A stretch of 62,000 nucleotides of DNA from Adiantum capillus-veneris. Lineage: Eukaryota > Streptophyta > Polypodiopsida > Polypodiales > Pteridaceae. This document shows, in pieces, positions 1 to 10,052 of the stretch. The notes below the pieces were generated by a model. That model was not told where the DNA came from, did no database searches, and saw nothing but the letters and a program-made list of their open reading frames with translations. Position 1 is the first letter of the stretch; each line of letters begins with the position of its first letter. The position numbers and the translations under genes are program-made. The stretch covers positions 111,443,968-111,505,967 of the forward strand of contig CM043966.1 in assembly GCA_014529385.2 (NCBI GenBank). The letters run 5' to 3'.

Positions 1-27
1 ATAAGCCTCGTAAAAGACATCGATATC

Positions 28-200
28 ATAACGTCGGTATAACTATCGGTATAGCTAATGTCGGAATAAACATCTAAATAAGCGTCATAATAAGCAACAT
101 CATATACACCAAAATTTAAAAATAATACCAGCGCTCATACCGTTAGGCCTACCGACGCAGATACCGTTAACTGTATCGGCGCTCATATAGCAAAATTATA
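28..200. repeat. CACTA subterminal motif cluster
   Basis: Short motifs of the form CGTCGGTA, ATCGGTAT, TGTCGG, ACCGTTA and TATCGGCG recur on both strands within 170 bases. CACTA elements carry such subterminal repeats, which bind the TNPA-type protein. The same motif class appears at 17940-18160. Confidence 0.4.
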
Positions 201-239
201 AGAATGACATAACTTGTTAACATAATTAAAACATGAGTC

Positions 240-645
240 GAAAACTGTAAAACCATAAACATAACCTCTTTGTCATACCATAACCATTACCATAACTTTC
301 TTGTCATACCATAACCATCACATGATTGCTATACCATCATAGCAAAACCATAACCATCACCTGAACCAAAACCATAACCTTGCACAACCATAACCATAAC
401 CTTGCACAACCATAACCATAACTTTGCACAACCATAACCATAACCATAACAAAACCATAACAATAGCAAAACCATAAACATAACCATACCCAAAACCATA
501 ACCATAACCTTGCACAACCATAACTGTCAAATGATTGTCATACCATCATAGCAAAACCATAATCTTAAGTTGACTATCAAACCTTAACCATAACATTTGT
601 GCCATACCATAACATAACCATAACCATAACCATAAACATAGGCAC
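240..645. repeat. Degenerate CCATAA satellite
   Basis: About 400 bases of imperfect hexamer-based repeats (CATAAC, CCATAA), broken by short TTGCACAA and ATCATAGCAAAA spacers, suggest a higher-order unit of about 25-150 bases. It lies downstream of the CACTA genes in the subterminal zone. The open frames across it are only translations of the repeat. Confidence 0.8.
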
Positions 646-689
646 TACAAAATTTTACAAATACAAATAATCACTGAGTGAGAAGACCC

Positions 690-1793
690 TCATGGTAATG
701 CCTCCCAATCGACGTCCTCTCCCTCCTCCTGCAGCTGGGTCAAAAGGGCCACAAGTCCATGCTTGTATCCATATTTCTCCTCTCGGCGTGTCGAAAGGCG
801 CTTCACGGCAACTTCCTGCAAAATTATGGTTTAATCATTAGATAAATCTTCAAATAACATATATATTATCAATAATTTAAAGCATACATATAATACTTAC
901 AAACTCATGTCGAAGGGTATCGTAGCCTCCACTCCCAAGATGTGACGCTCCAACAGACTCCAAACATGCTTTGGCTGCATCTCTTTGCTACTGAAATCTA
1001 TTGGGATTGTCTTGTGTCTCTCGTGCAATCCCCGTCCACTCCTCTGCGTCCAATCATGCCGGCTTGGGACTGCCTTCATTGTACATGTCTCTGGCCTCTG
1101 AGCGACGGTGTGACATTGTGGACCTCGCCACGCTCAAAATCCAAGCGTTCGAGACCGGATCGTACCCCTCTGATGGCCTGTACTCTCTCTGAATGGCATC
1201 AATGATGTAATTCTTTCTCTCAGCATCGAGGTTTTCCCAAGTCTCCATCACAGAGTGACCAAACTGAATCGTACACAACTGTCGAATCCTCTTTCGCATT
1301 TCCTTTCCGACCCTATCTGCCACCACAACCCCATTCCTGCTCCTGTACACCTTGCTAGGATCATGCTCGTGTGATCCCCAAGGTGTACGTGGTGTGCCCA
1401 TCGGTGAACTATCTACCAAAGAGAGTGGTGGACTCTCTCTCGGTGGTGTGGACGTATCGGTAGAACCACTACCACAACAACCACCGCCTCCGGAACGATG
1501 GCTACGTCGTCTAGAGGACGAACCACCCGTCGGTGTTGAGGGCACATGAGTCCTAGCGTAGGGGGCACACTAGACTGAGGTGTGGGGCCGCTCGGTGTAG
1601 GGACCACACTAGTGCCAGGCGTAGGGTCGGCCGTAGTAGGTCTAGAGGTACTTGCACCCCAAAGGTGTTGTGCCATCGTAATCTGCTCTGGAGTGAACTG
1701 AGACAAAAACGAGCCCATCTGCTCGGGTGAAATACTGGCAAGAGTGACTGAAAAACTAAAACTAGGAGAGTATGTCTCATCGTCATTGGCCAT
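690..1793 (-). pseudogene. CACTA second gene, Transposase_24 (Ptta/En/Spm) family
   Basis: Starting at the ATG at 1793, a Ser/Thr/Pro-rich N-terminus (about 100 residues) is followed, after a frame change near 1500, by a basic and aromatic domain. That domain has the spacing of plant Ptta/En/Spm proteins: RKRIRQLCTIQFG, then a DAIQREY segment, then EEWTGIARETQDN. Two in-frame stops lie near 1055 and 985. A GTAAGT donor at 900 and a TTTGCAG acceptor ending at 816 bound an 85-nt intron. The last exon, containing STRREEKYGYKHG, ends at a TGA at 690. In En/Spm this type of protein binds subterminal repeats. It sits directly downstream of TNP2. The frameshift and stops indicate a decayed copy. Confidence 0.7.
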
Positions 1794-2923
1794 GGATAAT
1801 CATACACAAGCAACACCCACAAAATACGTTAGTTTACGTAATAAATGTTTAATCAATACAAATAAAAAATCAATGAAACTGCTACACAAATAAAACAAAT
1901 CAACGAAACTGCTACATAAATGACAACATCGCGAGTGTACTGTAGACTAATAAAAAGAGCTTTACAAAAGGTTTCTTAGCAAAATTCATTAGTTAACCTC
2001 TCATCCTTTATGAAATCTGATGCACCAAAGATGTCTATCTCAATCTGTACTTCTGCATCTTTGTCATGGAACTCTACTTCTTCCTCGCTCTCCACATCAG
2101 CTTCACTATTTGACACCTCATCTTTAGGTTCAGACAATTGCTCAATGCTGACATCCACCTCAAAATCTAAATTTAAAGTTGGAGTCGATCCTGTGCTTTG
2201 TTCATGAATCACCTCTTCGAGCTCAACGTCCAATCCGTCACACACTTGCTTGCTACATGGAGCAACTTGAACGACATAGAGTCAGCAGTGTTTAGAAAGA
2301 TCATTCTCATCATTTTCAGTCCATATTGGATCATGTATGAACACAACTTGTTCACAATGCTGCGGAAGGACAAATGTATCCCACGCATCTGTCTACACCC
2401 ACCTGGAGTTCACTTGAATCAATCCACTCTTGTCTTTGCGCACAGTTGGATTAGGATCGCTAGTAATAACTTTGAACCACTTGACATCAAAGATAAACAT
2501 ATCAAACTTTCTAAAGCTAATCTTCAAGATGTCTTGGATGTAGGCAAAGCATTCTAGCTAGCCAGTCTCTATATTCTCATCCCTAGAACTACTTCTACTT
2601 TCTTGGACAAAGCTTGCCCTAATACCACTGTCAAAAGTGACCCTTTGTTTGTCGATCCGTTGCACTCTGAAGTACTTCCCATGCGACCACAAAGCTCCAT
2701 ATTTGTGATACTGCAGCCACAAAATTGAAACAGACTAAAAGTTATTAAAGCAAATTAATTTTCATATGGAGCTTGAAAAGGAAGTTGTGAAATGTACATG
2801 CCAATCGCAACCCCTTGAAATCTCCTCTTCCTCTTCAGTAATCAACACTCCACTCTTGTTTGCCTCTAAAAGTGTCGCATCTAACCACTGCCTAGTTGGA
2901 AAGTCTGGCAATTTTTGGAGATG

Positions 2924-3175
2924 GTGTGGAAAAGGAAGGTTTCTAGCTGCACGGTTGCGCTTGAATTGAAGGCGATCTGTCAAACGGTGTGGAAAAGGAA
3001 GGTTTCTAGTTGCACGGTTGCGCTTGAATTGAAGGCGATCTGTCAAACGGTGTGGAAAAGGAAGGTTTCTAGTTGCACGGTTGCGCTTGAATTGAAGGCG
3101 ATCTGTCAAACGGTGTGGAAAAGGAAGGTTTCTAGTTGCACGGTTGCGCTTGAATTGAAGGCGATCTGTCAAACG
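2924..3175. repeat. 63-bp tandem repeat, four copies, in frame with TNP2
   Basis: Four units with an exact 63-base period start at 2924, 2987, 3050 and 3113 and differ by one or two bases. On the minus strand each unit adds 21 residues (core RLTDRLQFKRNRATRNLPFPH, split here as RLTDRLQFKRN then RATRNLPFPH) without breaking the TNP2 frame. Confidence 0.95.
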
Positions 3176-3332
3176 TTGTTTCTTTTCCCCTTCGTACCTC
3201 TCTAGCCACTTTTGCATGATGTCTGAGTTGAGAAGGCAAAATCTCATAACCTTTTCTCGTATTGTGATGTCCATCTTCCTAACGATGCCTTGACCCTGCG
3301 GCTCATCCTCTGTCACCTTGACGTTTACCTCA

Positions 3333-3785
3333 CATTAGGCAAAATTTGGACTCACAAAGGGGCCCTTTAAGGAGTTTGACTTTACCTCTCTCTACCAAAA
3401 CGGGCGCATGGATAATTTTTTGCAAATAAACTCCAAAGTTGGCGGAGGTTTGACAGTTAGAATTTCCTCTTCAAGCTCTATCTACTGATATATAGCACAC
3501 CATGAGATTCCTCATATTTTAGAAGATTCTTTTTTTGATTCACTTAGATTCCGACAGAGTTGTCACATCATAGGTGAATAAAAGAAAAGAATCTTCTAAA
3601 ATATGAGGAATCTCATGGCATGCTATATATCAATAGATAGAGCTTGAAGAGGACATTCTAACTGTCAAACCTCCGCCAACTTTGGAGTTTATTTGCAAAA
3701 AATTATCCATATGCCCGTTTTGGTAGAGAGAGGTAAAGTCAAACTCCTTAAAGGGCCCCTTTGTGAGTCCAAATTTTGCCTAATG
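3333..3785. repeat. Long inverted repeat of TNP2 sequence (about 200-bp arms)
   Basis: The left arm (about 3333-3534) and right arm (about 3583-3785) are reverse complements with only a few mismatches, separated by a loop of about 48 bases. The right arm is in the orientation of the TNP2 gene; the left arm is an inverted copy of the same piece. A transcript across it would fold into a long hairpin. Confidence 0.95.
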
Positions 3786-4047
3786 GTAGTCCACAGTCGG
3801 GGCATCTCTGGATCAATTGAGACCAAAAATTCATTGATGAGGAGCTGAAGAGGACATTCTAACTGTCAAACCTCCGCCAACTTTGGAGTTTATTTGCAAA
3901 AAATTATCCATATGCCCGTTTTGGTAGAGAGAGGTAAAGTCAAACTCCTTAAAGGGCCCCTTTGTGAGTCCAAATTTTGCCTAATGGTAGTCCACAGTCG
4001 GGGCATCTCTGGATCAATTGAGACCAAAAATTCATTGATGAGGACAA
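3646..4047. repeat. 201-bp direct tandem duplication
   Basis: The segments 3646-3846 and 3847-4047 repeat with an offset of 201 bases and are essentially identical. The first copy overlaps the right arm of the inverted repeat, so the same TNP2 piece is present three times: once inverted and twice direct. Confidence 0.95.
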
Positions 4048-4904
4048 GAGACTCTTGTACAAGACATCCTTCCGCCATGCTACCCTCAGGGCGAGCCCTT
4101 TGACAAACAAACCCCTTTAAAGTCTTCATAAATCTCTCCAAGAAGAACATACACCCGCTATGGACCACCCTAGCAACTGCAACTTCATTGACCACATGCA
4201 GAAGTTCATGCATTTGGATGGTAAGAATGTTTGTTGGAAAGTACTTCTCCACCATGCACACTGCTTCAATAGCATTTAAGCGTGTTGCATCAATGCTCTC
4301 TTTTCTTATCTCTTTTGAACTGATCCAGCGTACAACTCACTGATTTTGTAGATTGTTCTTCTAATGTCATCTGTCAAACAACCCTTTATAGCAATTGGTA
4401 AGATGAACTGTAAAAATTTGTGCCAATCGTGGGACTTAAGATCACTGAGATTGTCATCTCTTGTAAAAGTCGTTTTCAAACATCGCCTGCACCCTGTGGG
4501 AGTCTTGAATGAAGATATAGTCTTCTTTTTGGTATAGACAACTTTCCATTGGGTTTTAGTCGAGGCCACATCTCTGACATTTGACCCACAACCTCCAGGT
4601 CATCTCTTTGGATCTTGCCCTCCCTTTTTCCAGTGATGGTCTTCCAAATGATCTCCCCCACATTCTTGAAGATGTGCATTGGGTCAAGCAAATGATTAAT
4701 CAGCAGGTCACTCCAGTATGGGAGATCATGAAAAATAGAAAGTCTTTTCATTCCAGGTGGCATCCAATCTCCCCGGTCCAGCCACATGTCTTACCAATCG
4801 CTCGCTTTCAGTGGATGCATGTCATGTTTGCATATGTATGGTCCACATAGCTCATGTCCTTTAGGCAAAAATCTACCATGCATCCATTGAAAGCGACCGA
4901 TTGT

Positions 4905-6100
4905 AATGGTGACATATTTAAGGAAGCTTATGTAATGCAGCCTCGCGGTTTTGTCAAGAAAGGACAAGAGGACAAAGTGTGCAAATGTAAGAAGGTTTTG
5001 TATGGGTTGAAGCAATCTCCTCGTGATTGGTATGAGAAAGCTGACATTCATTTGGTCAAATGAGGCTTTCGTAGTAACAGTCCAACAGAAAGCACATTGT
5101 ATGTAAAGCGTGAGGGTGATGTACTTCTCATTGTGGTTCTTTATGTAGATGATTTGTTGATCACTGGACCAAATGAGAGACATATTGCTGAATTTAAGGC
5201 TGATTTGAATGCTACTTTCAAGATGAAAGATTTGGGGCTGTTGCATCATTACTTGGGCATACAATTTAGGCAGTGTGATGGCGGTATTGCCTTGTGTTAG
5301 AAAATTTACATAGAGACGTTGCTATGTAAGTTTGGACTTGAGGATTGCAAACCTATTGCCACTCCCATGGAAACAGGTTTAAAATTGAGTCTTGATGATG
5401 CTGGTGATCCTGCAGATGTCACTCTTTACCAAACTGCCATTGGATGCCTCATTTATGTATGCAACACAAGGCCGAATATTCAGTTTGCAGTCTCACAGGT
5501 CAGCAGATTTATGCATAGCCCAGGGTCTAAGCATTGGTAGGCTGTCAAGAGGATTTTCCGCTACCTTAGTGGCACTTTACATCTTGGCTTGTTTTCTCCC
5601 AATGGGGGATCATTGCCGCCAGATTTACATGCTTTTGCAGACTCATACTGGGTTGGTTGCTTTGATACGCGAGTGTCCACAAGTGGTTTTTGTTTCATGT
5701 TTGGCAGTTCATGTATATCATACTTGAGCAAGAAGCTACCTACTGTGGCCACTTCTAGTTGTGAGGCTGAGTACAGGACAATCTTCACAACTACGATTGA
5801 GTGTGTATGGCTCAGATGCCTTATGGCTGATTTGGGTGTTGGACAGGACACTACCAACACTATCTACACTGACAGTCAGAGCGCATTGGCAGTTAGAGTG
5901 AGGAACCCAGTTTTGCATGCTCGCATAAAGCACATTGAGGTGTATTACCACTATGTCAGATGGAGGCTCTCAACATGAGAGATCCGCTTGGCTTATGTGC
6001 CAACACAGGACAACCTTGCATATCTTTTCAGAATGTCATTGTCTCATGAGAATCTCGAAGCTTTCCACAAAGCTTTGGGCTTACACCCCTTTGTGAACTG
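4905..6100 (+). pseudogene. Ty1/copia pol 3' part (reverse transcriptase and RNase H)
   Basis: In one main frame with several stops this reads the second half of a copia reverse transcriptase and its RNase H. Landmarks are NGDIFKEAYVMQPRGF, LYGLKQSPRDWY, the catalytic VVLYVDDLLITG (YVDD box), FKMKDLGLLHHYLGIQF and the copia RNase H motif SCEAEYRTIFTTTIECVWL. The frame ends near 6100 with the usual C-terminus LAYLFRMSLSHENLEAFH. Gag, integrase and the 5' LTR are absent. The fragment abuts the CACTA transposase at about 4800-4905. At least three internal stops make it non-functional. Confidence 0.9.
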
Positions 6101-6167
6101 ATTATGTCCTCAGGGCATGGCACTTCCCTTTACTCATGTGTGAGCTCTCGTTCATCGCATCACTCTA

Positions 6168-6323
6168 GGGGGGATTTGTTACCATATACATGTGGTAGTG
6201 ATGTGTGTGAACACACTAGGACCATCGGGGCATTTTTCCCCTCTTTAGGAGGTTTTTCCTCCCGTGCATTGTATATACACCCATCACTCTAGGGCTATCT
6301 ATCTTTCTCATCTACCATACATG
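6168..6323 (+). repeat. Copia polypurine tract and short 3' LTR
   Basis: A purine run (6168-6175) precedes TGTTACCATATACATG at 6177, and a TTGTATATACAC box lies about 90 bases downstream. The right edge near 6323 is set by the start of a repeat (GAGATTAGGACCAC) that recurs at about 6510. With no 5' LTR to compare, the exact end is uncertain. Confidence 0.5.
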
Positions 6324-7680
6324 GAGATTAGGACCACAGGGTAATAATCGCGTCTTTATTGGTCAATGACTAAATATTAAAGTTCTTGAAGTATGTGTGC
6401 ACTTTTAAAGTCAGATTGCATTTTTTCAACTATTTTTTGCTAGCTCTAAAAACCTCACATTCTCTAGCCAGGCTCGATCCCCGCACACCTCGGTCTAGAG
6501 GTGCACAGAGATTAGGACCACATGGAAATAATCTCGTCTTTATTGGTCAATGACTATATATTAAGATTCTTTCAGTCTGTGTGCACTTTTGAAGTCCGAT
6601 TGCATTTTTTCTACTATTAATTTGACACTAGCTCTAACCTCCTATAATCTAACCTAGCCTATAACATAACCGTAACCTAACTTAATGTAACCAAACTTAT
6701 AACCTAAACCTAACCTATAACCTAACCTAACTGAAGTCCGTTTGTGTTTTTAGAAGTACATGAGTCATCTTCGAAGTTCGATTGCGTTTTTTCTACTATT
6801 AGTTTGACGCTAGCTCTAACCTAACCTATAACATCACCCTAACCTAACTTAGTGTAACCTAACTTATAACCTAAACCTAACCTATAACCTAACCTAACCA
6901 AAGTCCGTTTGCGTTTTTAGAAGTACACGAGTCATCCTCGAAGTCTGATTGCATTTCTACTACTATTAATTTGACGCTAGATCTAACATAACCTATAATC
7001 TAACCTACCCTATAACATCACCCTAACCTAACTTAGTGTAGCCTAACTTATAACCTAAACCTAACCTAACCTAACTTAATATAACCTATATATACCTAGA
7101 TGAATCCAGGATAAGCCCAGATTCACCCTTAAAGGAAAGTGCAAGGTATAGACCCATGGTAGTCACCCACAAGACAATATAACCATCAACTCCATCATGC
7201 ATAGTATTGACTAAATACCACGACATCCCCACTAACTTAATAAAACCTATCTTATAACATCTACCTAACCTATAACCTAACCTAGCCGAAGTCTGTTTGT
7301 ATTTTTAGAAGTACACGAGTCATCCTCGAAGTCTGATTGCGTTTTTACTACTATTAATTTGACGCTAGCTCTAACCTAACCTCTAATCATTATGCTTAAC
7401 CTATAATATAATCTAACCTAACATAAAACCTATACCTAACTTAACTTAATATAACCTATCTTATAACATCTACCTAACCTAACCGAAGTCCGTTTGCGTT
7501 TTTAGAAGTACATGAGTCACTTCAAAGTCAGATTGCGTTTTTTGAAGTACACGCATCATATTCGAAGTCCATTTGTATTGTCTCAACTATTAGGCCGTCC
7601 ATAGTGCTAACCTAACCTAACAGATAACCTAAACCTAACATAACCTAACCTAACATAAAAACAACGCAATGGTGAGGCGT
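6324..7680. repeat. Telomere-like CCTAA arrays with interspersed 200-bp module
   Basis: Degenerate (CCTAA)n and (TAACCTAA)n tracts alternate with a module containing GAAGTCCGTTTGCG...TTTTTAGAAGTACACGAGTCATC and TAATTTGACGCTAGCTCTAACC, which recurs about five times (near 6590, 6735, 6900, 7270, 7490). There is no coding potential. Similar CCTAA tracts resume at 17190 on the far side of the Tat element, so the two blocks were probably one array before insertion. Confidence 0.85.
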
Positions 7681-9885
7681 TGGAAGGGGAATGGGGGAAC
7701 ACGCCCGACACAAACACAAGGGCCTCTCTATAGCTCAGGGTATTCACATCACCCCTATCCTCTCAGAAAACACCTTCAAAGAAACTCTTAACACTAGCAA
7801 ACCACCGCCTGCTCAATTGCCACTACCCACACACTCTACAAACTACCACACAAGAGACACCTACTACCACTGCCTATCTCCACCCTTACACATGCTCACA
7901 GCCACTCAATCTCACTCTCTTACTCAAAACACCATCGGTCCGGGGGGGCACACACTTCCACACAACCGGCACCGAGGAGGGACATGAAAGCAGGAGAAAG
8001 AGAAGGGGGGAAGGGGAACCAACATCACGGGAGGCAACTATGGCTTGATTGAACTTCAAACAACACATACACCGGCTTGCAATGCCATCACCATGGCCAT
8101 TTTCAGGCAAAAGTTACAAAGGGCTAGTTTGCTAGAGAACTCCACTTTGTAGGCTTCAAACGGCACCTCTAAAGGCCAAGAAAAAAGCCCCCAATTTGAT
8201 TCATTTTTGACTTTTATAGGGGGAGGCTTTAATTTGGGAATTTACAATTTAATAGGTCCACCTGGCATCTTGAATTGGCATCTTTGGGAAGGGGGGCACC
8301 ACTTTGCTCTACCTCTCTCTTCTTCACTCTTTGCACTTGGGGGGGGCAATTAGCGACGTCGCTATTTCCTCTAGGCTTTTTACTTTTTTTATTTTTCTCT
8401 TCATTTTTACCCCTATTGGCCTCAACCTTACACTGCTCCATTTTTGACTTTGACTCTCCCTTTCCTCTATCCGACTCCTCTTTTGCCTTTGGCTCCCACT
8501 TTGTCCGAACATTGGCCTTGCTCCTTTGGTCTTTGCTGCCCTCGAGCTCGGACACTCTTTCTATTTCTCACACTGCCTCTTTGGTCCATTTCTACCCGGA
8601 CAACCCTTTCTCTTTGCCTTCGGAGTGATTTTGTGGGAGCTCCCTCTTATATGGGGGGGAAGGGCAATAGCGATGTCTCTATTGCCTCTTCTCTCCCTCT
8701 CCAAAATTTGGCCCGCGGGAACTCCGGCTCCCTTGCCACTCACCGTCAACTGCCTCAACACGGGCGCGCGCACCACTAGCCCGCCGGCCACTGCCAAAAT
8801 CCACCGCGTCTCCGTCTGCGCAGTGCCTCAGCCACCGGAGCAGCGCCCCTGGCCGCCGACGCCATAGCTCACGAAGGGAGCTCACTCTCTCTCCCTCTTG
8901 CATGCCGCCACGCCCCAGCTTATATAGCGCACCATATATGCTCTCCTCCTCGCATGTGGGCTCATCTCGTGCCACGTGGCAGCCTTAGGGAGTACCCCCC
9001 TTTGAGTGGCCTCCAAGGCTTTGGAAATTTTAAAAAACACCCCCAAGGAAATCCATTTCTCCCCTCCTTTCTCCTGTCTGCCAACTGACACCCGGTGATC
9101 CAATCACGGAGTCAAAAAGTGGTGCCGAATCCCCACTTTGCCGGTCCCTGGCCGTGCCAACCTCTCCGTTTTCCAATTCACCTGAGCTCACTATCAAAGG
9201 CCACAAAACCCGAGAAAAATCATCTGCCAACCTCTCACTTTCCAAGGCTTCAAGCTTCGTCTTCCTGTATCTGACCGACCGAGTATCTGATTAACGTGCA
9301 GTCAACTCATGCTAAGTTCACATGGTACACCCTTCCATCGAGAATCTTGGCGAGGCTAAAAAAATGCCAGATGGCACATTTTCCAATGCGGTCTAGTGGG
9401 CTCAGACCCGGTCCCTAGAAAATCTTCTAATGGCCATAACCTGCCATCCAGAGCTCCGATTTGCATTCTGAGATGACATGCATGCTCCACAACTCAAGCA
9501 CTACACACATATACACTGACATCAGCTCGGGCCACTTGTCCCTAGCTGCCCTGTCCATCGGGGATCTGCTACACACTCTTTTCTTTAAACTGCAATATCT
9601 TGAGCACCGGGGCTCCGTTTGATGAGCCATCTGGACCGACTTCTAGAGCACTTTGAACTCTACCTTCTAGAGCTTTGACTTGGCACTTCAGACATCTTGA
9701 CTTGCCATCCCATCTGGACCATAGTATAGCACTTTTGGCCTAAAAAACCTCTTCAAGCATGCATTCCCGCTACCCTTTGGCTGCCTAGGGCCTTGGCACC
9801 TGCCCCAGCCTTCTGCACTGCACTCGACTGCACCCTTTGCCTGGCATAGACCACTTGCTAGCTTCGACCAACTTTAGCTGTACCA
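7681..9885 (-). repeat. 3' LTR of Tat element (2.2 kb)
   Basis: It begins TGGAAGG and ends TACCA on the plus strand, giving TG...CA in either orientation. It aligns with 15222-16631 except for about 800 bases (roughly 8250-9050) missing from the other LTR. On the minus strand two TATA-like boxes occur: CCCTATAAAAG at about 8210-8220 and GCTATATAAGC at about 8920-8930. A purine-rich tract, GAGGGGGCTGGG on the minus strand at about 9890-9910, fits the polypurine primer. Open frames within (for example 7691-7987) are LTR sequence, not genes. Confidence 0.9.
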
Positions 9886-10052
9886 TCATTGCCCAGCCCC
9901 CTCATCTAACATTTATGTTCGACCAAAAGCATATGTACATAACTTTAAAAACTGGCACACCAAACTGATGATTAAAAGCACTCACAAAACAATAACCATA
10001 TGTACAGGCTATGTACAAAACTTTATCTTCTTTCTCTCACACACTGCATGCT

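Larger units (their letters stand above)
1976..4830 (-). pseudogene. CACTA TNP2-type transposase (truncated, rearranged)
   Basis: Read on the minus strand, the fragment begins near 4790 with the TNP2 core, where HDLPYWSDLLINHLLDPMHI matches the family's HELPYW...LDPMHIEKNV motif. The DUF4218 region follows (4261-3890), with EKYFPTNILTIQMHELLH and MKTLKGFVCQRARPEGSMAE. A connector at 3316-2762 precedes the DUF4216 region (about 2740-2260), which includes the WDTFVLPQHCEQVVFIHDP motif. An acidic Glu/Asp-rich tail ends at 1976. TNP2 is the catalytic transposase of CACTA elements. The N-terminal part is lost where the copia fragment begins. Stops, frameshifts, a 63-bp repeat array and an inverted duplication make it non-functional. 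Confidence 0.85.

Noticed and set aside
329-517. Minus-strand frame rich in Val/Met/Gly/Tyr
   Set aside because: It is a translation of the CCATAA satellite, which lacks stops in that frame by composition.
2924-3175. Regular repeats considered as a CRISPR array
   Set aside because: Units are contiguous 63-mers without variable spacers and lie in frame in a transposase gene of a plant.
7691-7987. Plus-strand frame beginning MGEHARHKHKG, also found at 15195-15716
   Set aside because: Both copies lie in the Tat LTRs, antisense to the element; the similarity is explained by LTR duplication.
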